Source: Planctomycetaceae bacterium
Lineage (GTDB): Bacteria; Planctomycetota; Planctomycetia; Pirellulales; Thermoguttaceae
Assembly: GCA_031287585.1 (NCBI GenBank)
Contig: JAITST010000288.1
Location: forward strand, 1-10,389
Length of the DNA: 10,389 nt
Direction of reading: 5' to 3'
Positions within the stretch are counted from its first letter, which is position 1; every line of letters begins with the position of its first letter. Positions 6,703 through 10,389 of this stretch are shown here, in pieces. The notes beneath the pieces are model-generated. The model was not told the DNA's origin. It did no database searches and was given only the letters and a program-made list of their open reading frames with translations. Position numbers and translations under genes: made by a program.

Positions 6703-8436
6703 ATGTACAACGATTATCAGGAAATATCCGACCTAACAACCTCCGGTACCGATATGTCGGGGATTCGCGGGTCGATTTTTGTTGACCCGATTTCGGGTTA
6801 TGGTCACGTCTTGCCGCTCCCGTCGTACTTCGACTTGCCTGAACAAGAGCCGTTGCCGCACTTTGAGCCAAATTCGTTCTCGTTTTCGTTACCGAAAGAA
6901 CAAGCACCGGAAATACCTGAATTCGGTTTGCCGGAAACAATAATTGAAGACGTTACGTACAATATTCCAACCGTTTCAAGTCTCTCAAACTTTTCTACCG
7001 TTGATGACATAACGCAGATAACGTATTCTCACAATGTCAACACCGCCAGTGAAACAACAACCGTAATAACAAACCAAGCCGTCCCTGCCGACCCGTTGTT
7101 ATCCGCGCCGGTGAACGAGCCGCCCGACCTGCCCGTGTCTGAACTAATCAAACGTTATCAAGCGGTCAACGGTTTGCGTGCGAAGGAAAACCGTAAGGAG
7201 GCAAAAGACCAATTGATACGTTTGCTGACGGAGTTGGTATCGAGCGATACAGAGGAATGCCGTAACGTTTTGTCGAGCGGGAACACCGCGAAACCGACAA
7301 CCGAATCAATCGAAATCCAGTTCACAAAACCAAGTGAACGTCCGCAAGTCTCAACAATTATACCGCCAATCGAATCGAAGCAACCCTTGCCGTTGGAACC
7401 ATCTCAAACCTTCAATGAAATTTTCGCGTCACCGTTGGTAACACGAAAAACAAATATCGCCGCTCCCGAAAAAATCAAAGAAGCGGAACAGCATCCGGTT
7501 TTTACAACGACATCACAACATAGTGACACAACATCTTTCGTAAACAAGGAAGTACCAGTTGCAGAGGTTGTAACAACAAAAACGCAACATACCGAAAAAA
7601 GTCCTGTACAAGAAATTGTGAACATTCAAACAAATATGAATGTAACCACAACTGGAACAGAAATAGTCAATCCAATAAACCACATCCAACCGCCCGCGTC
7701 CAGTATCGTTCAAACAGAACTCGTAGCGTCAAAACCGTTGTATCCCGCGTTACAAAATTTTGAAGCCCCGTGGCCAAACATCTGCCAGTTGCTGCGTGAT
7801 AAAGCCGCACGCCAGTTCAATGCCCTTGCGCGTTTGTTGAGTGAAGAAAAGCGTAACGCGGACACGGCAATCGTGGCGTTTTGCGGTTACGATTGCGGTC
7901 ACGGCACAACAACTCTGCTGCTGGAAACGTCGCGTGAGTTGGTTGCTCACGGCAAACACGTGCTAATAATTGACGCTAATCTCGACAATCCCGCAATGCT
8001 GGAACAGTTCGGAGTGGCAGCCGAACAAGGGTGGGAACAACTGCTGACACCGGAGGTATTCGAGCAACACGAACCGCCGATACTTTACTTAACACCAGAG
8101 TCAATTGCGTTCCTACCGCTAAACCACAAAAACATTCCCGCCGCAAAATCGTTCCTAAAACAGTACGATGTAGCGGACGTAATTCGCTACTTCACAAACT
8201 GGTTTGACCACATCATAATTGACGCTGGCAATGTCGGTAAAAATAATCACAAAGAACTGATAACAAACTTGGAACGCTTTGGCACAGAAGCACTGTTACT
8301 CGTCCAAAATCCAAAATCAGAAACGAAAATCGACCACTATGCGGTACTGGAAAGTTTGAAACTAAAACCCAAACTACTGGGAATAGCGGAAAACTACGGC
8401 AGAACCGAACAGAAAGAAATGAAACGCGCGGCATAA
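6703..8436 (+). CDS. MinD/BY-kinase-like P-loop ATPase with degenerate Walker A and long disordered N-terminus
   Basis: The protein has 577 residues. Residues 1-345 are low-complexity (Pro/Thr/Glu/Ser), with one charged helical stretch at about 146-190. Residues about 357-565 resemble the MinD/ParA and CpsD/Wzc tyrosine-kinase superfamily. A Walker A-like loop runs 395-404 (GYDCGHGTTT), a Walker A'-like strand ends at Asp424 (VLIIDANLDNP), and a Walker B-like strand ends at Asp507 (FDHIIIDAG). The Lys of the usual G-x-G-K-[ST]-T loop is replaced by Thr402, and the second Asp of the A' motif is Asn426. The C-terminus has only one Tyr, not the Tyr cluster of BY-kinases. ATP binding or hydrolysis may be altered or lost. 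No membrane segment is seen, so it is likely cytosolic. No SD precedes the ATG; the leader is A-rich. It may act with the preceding membrane protein, by analogy to split CpsC/CpsD pairs. Confidence 0.75.
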   Translation: MYNDYQEISDLTTSGTDMSGIRGSIFVDPISGYGHVLPLPSYFDLPEQEPLPHFEPNSFSFSLPKEQAPEIPEFGLPETIIEDVTYNIPTVSSLSNFSTVDDITQITYSHNVNTASETTTVITNQAVPADPLLSAPVNEPPDLPVSELIKRYQAVNGLRAKENRKEAKDQLIRLLTELVSSDTEECRNVLSSGNTAKPTTESIEIQFTKPSERPQVSTIIPPIESKQPLPLEPSQTFNEIFASPLVTRKTNIAAPEKIKEAEQHPVFTTTSQHSDTTSFVNKEVPVAEVVTTKTQHTEKSPVQEIVNIQTNMNVTTTGTEIVNPINHIQPPASSIVQTELVASKPLYPALQNFEAPWPNICQLLRDKAARQFNALARLLSEEKRNADTAIVAFCGYDCGHGTTTLLLETSRELVAHGKHVLIIDANLDNPAMLEQFGVAAEQGWEQLLTPEVFEQHEPPILYLTPESIAFLPLNHKNIPAAKSFLKQYDVADVIRYFTNWFDHIIIDAGNVGKNNHKELITNLERFGTEALLLVQNPKSETKIDHYAVLESLKLKPKLLGIAENYGRTEQKEMKRAA

Positions 8437-8469
8437 AATCGTGCCGCTGATGATTTTGGAAAACCGGAC

Positions 8470-8497
8470 TATACTGAATACGGTATAAATTTTCTTT
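8470..8497 (+). terminator. Weak terminator-like hairpin after the ATPase-like gene
   Basis: TATAC (8470-8474) pairs with GTATA (8483-8487) around an 8-base loop, followed by a T-rich tract (8490-8497, interrupted by one C). The stem is short and A/T-rich. It lies in the 80-base gap between converging genes, where a terminator is expected. Confidence 0.3.
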
Positions 8498-8516
8498 GTG
8501 TATTTCTACGTTTCAA

Positions 8517-9872
8517 CTACGGAGTCCGTTTCAATTCATAAACCCGCAGCAAACTTGGCGGCGGTGTAACAGGGTGCGGGCGGTCCCGATTGATGGGGAG
8601 TGTTTCCCATTTCATTACGTACCGAATATCAGAATCACTTCCGGCGGACGGTTTTCGGTCACGATAATCCCACGCGGACATTGATTTAATGTCTGGAAAA
8701 TCGAGTTCAATTTTTCCGATTTCTCTGGGGTAACGAACCGGCGTGGGAGACTTGCCAAGCGGTTTGAGTGTTTTTTCGTCCAATAACCAGCGTCCGCCGC
8801 CTTCTTTGGTATGTCCGTAGTTTTGAACCAATTTTCCCATCTGAATTTCAATCGGACCGAATGAAACTTCGGTGACGATGGTGCCGCCGCCTTTGAACTC
8901 CCAACGATATTTCCAATCACTTGTTTGATAATATTTCCACACTCCGTTTTCCAGCCGGGCATTATAAATCTGATAATTTCCCGCCGCATCGTATTTGCCG
9001 TAGGAAATCACGACGCGGTTTTCAAGGTCGAAACCGATGCTCTGCGCCGGATTCAAAAGCCCCTCACCCGGTTTAGCGTGGTCAATGATTTCGCCGGTTT
9101 GCACGGTGATTGGTAACTTCATCGGTTCACCGCGGCTGTTTTCCCAGTGCCGCAAATCACGGCTTCGCATATAGGACAAATCGTGATTGGTACTGCAATC
9201 AGGTGTATCACGCCACATCCAGCAAATATGATAATATCCGTCCTGTCCAACGACGGGACCATAAAAATAAGCGTTCATTTTGTCTTGCCCGTCGAACATC
9301 GGCGTATCAAGCAAGCGGCTCCATGCCTTTTTATCGGGGTCATAAATGTTCCAAATTTGATTTCCGTTACCGCTTGAACCGTCGCGGTAGGTAAAGATAA
9401 ATTCGTTATTCGGTCCTTCAAAAAACTGCGGGTAGGTACACTTTTTTTCATTTTCGCCAGTCATAGATGAAATTTGCGTGAGCGACAGAACATCAAGCGG
9501 TTTTTCGCTGCGAAAATAAATCAGCGGAACACAGTGCATGTTACCCGAAACGTGAAGACATTTATTCCTATCCAACGCCATTGTTACATAATTATGACTG
9601 TCCCACCCGATTTTGGTCGGGAGTTTTTTGAATGTCCAGGTCGTTTCGTCCAACTTTCGCTGAGCAACGGTCATATTTTGTTCCGCGTCATAAAACGCAG
9701 CGAACTGCTGTTCACCTTCCGTGAGCAACACAAAACCAGTCGGGTGTCCCGCCCAAACCGGCGCAACATCAATACGGCGCACCAACTCGTAGGAAACCTG
9801 ACCCGAAGCCGGTAAAACCAGAGCCGACAAAATCAGACACAACAACACAAAACAATATGAAAATTTTTTCAT
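8517..9872 (-). CDS. Secreted BNR-4 repeat protein, possible PL24/PL25-like polysaccharide lyase
   Basis: The protein has 451 residues from the ATG at 9870-9872. That start is chosen because AAGGAG (9880-9885) lies 7 bases before it and it opens a good signal peptide (Lys2-Lys3, hydrophobic 4-20, cleavage after Ala22-Ser-Gly). In-frame ATGs 18, 51 and 54 bases upstream lack these. The mature part shows BNR-4 family hallmarks: DSHNY (91-95), GNMH (110-113), TYPQF (146-150), TYRDGSSGNGN (161-171), NAYFYGP (200-206) and SYMRSRD (233-239). Known BNR-4 enzymes include seven-bladed beta-propeller ulvan lyases (PL24, PL25), which use His and Tyr residues for beta-elimination. His93, His113, Tyr202 and Arg221 are candidates, not aligned. 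It would act in the periplasm or outside on a uronic-acid polysaccharide. Substrate is unknown and many planctomycete relatives are uncharacterised. Confidence 0.8.
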   Translation of the reverse strand: MKKFSYCFVLLCLILSALVLPASGQVSYELVRRIDVAPVWAGHPTGFVLLTEGEQQFAAFYDAEQNMTVAQRKLDETTWTFKKLPTKIGWDSHNYVTMALDRNKCLHVSGNMHCVPLIYFRSEKPLDVLSLTQISSMTGENEKKCTYPQFFEGPNNEFIFTYRDGSSGNGNQIWNIYDPDKKAWSRLLDTPMFDGQDKMNAYFYGPVVGQDGYYHICWMWRDTPDCSTNHDLSYMRSRDLRHWENSRGEPMKLPITVQTGEIIDHAKPGEGLLNPAQSIGFDLENRVVISYGKYDAAGNYQIYNARLENGVWKYYQTSDWKYRWEFKGGGTIVTEVSFGPIEIQMGKLVQNYGHTKEGGGRWLLDEKTLKPLGKSPTPVRYPREIGKIELDFPDIKSMSAWDYRDRKPSAGSDSDIRYVMKWETLPINRDRPHPVTPPPSLLRVYELKRTP

Positions 9873-9879
9873 TAAATAT

Positions 9880-9885
9880 CTCCTT
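9880..9885 (-). promoter_or_regulatory. Ribosome binding site of the BNR-4 gene
   Basis: AAGGAG on the minus strand, 7 bases before the ATG at 9870-9872. It decides between that start and the upstream in-frame ATGs. Confidence 0.7.
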
Positions 9886-9943
9886 GCCATTCGCAGATGA
9901 GGTGTTATCAATACAAACATCAAAAAAAACGATGACGATCAAT

Positions 9944-9972
9944 ATTATAACTCCGTAGGAGTTTACTGTAAA
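9944..9972 (-). promoter_or_regulatory. Sigma70-type promoter of the BNR-4 gene
   Basis: On the minus strand TTTACA (9967-9972) and TATAAT (9944-9949) are 17 bases apart: 5/6 and 6/6 consensus. Transcription should start near 9937, giving a leader of about 65 bases. A perfect palindrome fills most of the spacer (9949-9963), and the shared 18-base box lies 7 bases upstream of the -35. Confidence 0.65.
9949..9963. repeat. Palindrome in the promoter spacer (AACTCC-GTA-GGAGTT)
   Basis: The two 6-base arms 9949-9954 and 9958-9963 are perfectly complementary around GTA. It sits between the -10 and -35 of the BNR-4 promoter, so it could be an operator, or a small REP-like palindrome that became part of the promoter. 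Its CCGTAGG core matches the palindrome at 188-201. Confidence 0.45.
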
Positions 9973-9979
9973 TATACCG

Positions 9980-9997
9980 AACACGATTGAAAATTGT
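9980..9997 (-). promoter_or_regulatory. Shared upstream box, copy 2 (candidate activator site)
   Basis: The minus strand reads ACAATTTTCAATCGTGTT, 17 of 18 bases identical to 137-154. It ends 7 bases before the -35 of the BNR-4 promoter. Its position fits an activator site or an UP-like element. Confidence 0.45.
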
Positions 9998-10062
9998 TTT
10001 TGTCGTGATGCAGCCGTGACCAAACCTAATCTGGAAAAACGAAAGCGATACAACTTATCTAT

Positions 10063-10095
10063 TAATGTTTTGATGAAACAAAAAACATTATTTTT
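10063..10095 (+). terminator. A/T-rich hairpin followed by T5, no matching gene
   Basis: TAATGTTTT (10063-10071) and AAAACATTA (10082-10090) form a 9-bp stem with a 10-base loop, followed by TTTTT (10091-10095) on the plus strand. The shape is that of a weak terminator, but no plus-strand gene ends nearby. It may block read-through into the minus-strand genes or be chance. Confidence 0.25.
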
Positions 10096-10128
10096 ACAAG
10101 AAACACCCCAGTAGCAATGAGGCTCCCC

Positions 10129-10191
10129 AACATAACCTCATTACCTTATTATTGCTCGCCCTAATTCTAAATAAGGTAATGAGGTTATGTT
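10129..10191. repeat. Perfect 22-bp inverted repeat downstream of the right-edge gene
   Basis: Arms 10129-10150 (starting AACATAACCTCATT) and 10170-10191 are exactly complementary around a 19-base loop. CCTCATT in the left arm could also pair with an upstream AATGAGG (10116-10122), and AGCAAT (10113-10118) with ATTGCT in the loop (10151-10156). Alternative folds are therefore possible. There is no U-tract. It lies 86 bases after the stop of the right-edge gene, in the 404-base gap 9873-10276, which holds no gene. Confidence 0.7.
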
Positions 10192-10220
10192 TATGGATGT
10201 AGGTTTGCGCGCGGCAACAT

Positions 10221-10247
10221 CGCGGTTGGAAGTAAATTTCAACCGCG
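10221..10247. repeat. GC-rich hairpin after the right-edge gene
   Basis: CGCGGTTG (10221-10228) pairs with CAACCGCG (10240-10247), extended inward by a G-U and two A-U pairs to leave a 5-base loop. It is 30 bases after the stop of the minus-strand gene. It may be a U-tract-free 3'-end structure. Confidence 0.45.
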
Positions 10248-10276
10248 TCCGGTATCGTAAACGCTAACAACATATT

Positions 10277-10389
10277 TCACTTCTGATTCTTCGGAACTTT
10301 TATATCGAATGTATTTCCGGCAACCGGTACATCGCAAGTTAGCGGAGTGGATGCGTAGTCCGCGTATTTCGGGTCAATAAGCGAGTGTT
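10277..10389 (-). CDS. C-terminal 36 residues of a minus-strand gene, cut by the window edge
   Basis: The minus strand is open from the window edge to a TGA at 10277-10279. It encodes 36 residues, including DPKYADYASTPLTCDVPVAG and, near the end, NTFDIKVPKNQK. The composition is protein-like, and the other two minus frames are stopped early by TGA and TAA. I cannot name the family. The extended, Pro/Thr/Val-rich ending would suit a secreted beta-rich protein. It is upstream of the BNR-4 gene on the same strand, but 404 bases and several hairpins separate them, and the BNR-4 gene has its own promoter. Confidence 0.55.
   Translation of the reverse strand, partial: HSLIDPKYADYASTPLTCDVPVAGNTFDIKVPKNQK

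Noticed and set aside
9873..9923. A longer version of the BNR-4 protein starting at upstream in-frame ATGs (9923 or 9920).
   Set aside because: The downstream ATG has an SD at 7 bases and gives a clean signal peptide. The longer form would put 17 extra residues before it.

Overview
The window looks like an accessory stretch of a Gram-negative bacterial chromosome. A large secreted TPR protein, a Q/N/P-rich single-pass membrane protein, a P-loop ATPase of the MinD/BY-kinase superfamily and a secreted BNR-4 family protein together suggest a planctomycete, perhaps gut-associated and of moderate GC. That assignment rests on gene content and style, not on a marker gene, and is tentative.

Layout. 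Bases 1-16 hold the first codons of a minus-strand gene that leaves the window on the left. It has a good Shine-Dalgarno sequence and a near-consensus sigma70-type promoter (91-119). Bases 17-368 are therefore a divergent control region. Three plus-strand genes follow: a 1397-residue exported TPR protein (369-4562), a 551-residue membrane protein with a prion-like tail (4903-6558) and a 577-residue protein with a degenerate P-loop ATPase domain (6703-8436). Gaps of 340 and 144 bases separate them. The first holds a TCTGCG-type repeat and the second a perfect 24-bp inverted repeat. Converging on this block is a minus-strand gene for a secreted BNR-4 protein, possibly a polysaccharide lyase (8517-9872), with its own SD and a near-consensus promoter (9944-9972). 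A structured 404-base intergenic stretch follows, and the last 113 bases carry the C-terminus of another minus-strand gene (10277-10389).

How the parts may work together. The three plus-strand genes could form an envelope-associated module: an exported TPR scaffold, a membrane-anchored low-complexity protein and a cytosolic ATPase-like protein that has lost the Walker A lysine. This is inferred from order and topology only. The BNR-4 gene and the left-edge gene share an almost identical 18-base box just upstream of their promoters. The box-to-promoter distances differ by 10 bp, about one helical turn, so the two genes are probably co-regulated, plausibly for polysaccharide use.

Two styles of translation start appear. 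The two minus-strand genes have AAGGAG ribosome sites and leaders of about 65-68 bases. The three plus-strand genes have no SD, and the TPR gene seems to be transcribed with almost no leader. I saw no tRNA, rRNA, CRISPR array, transposase or phage gene.
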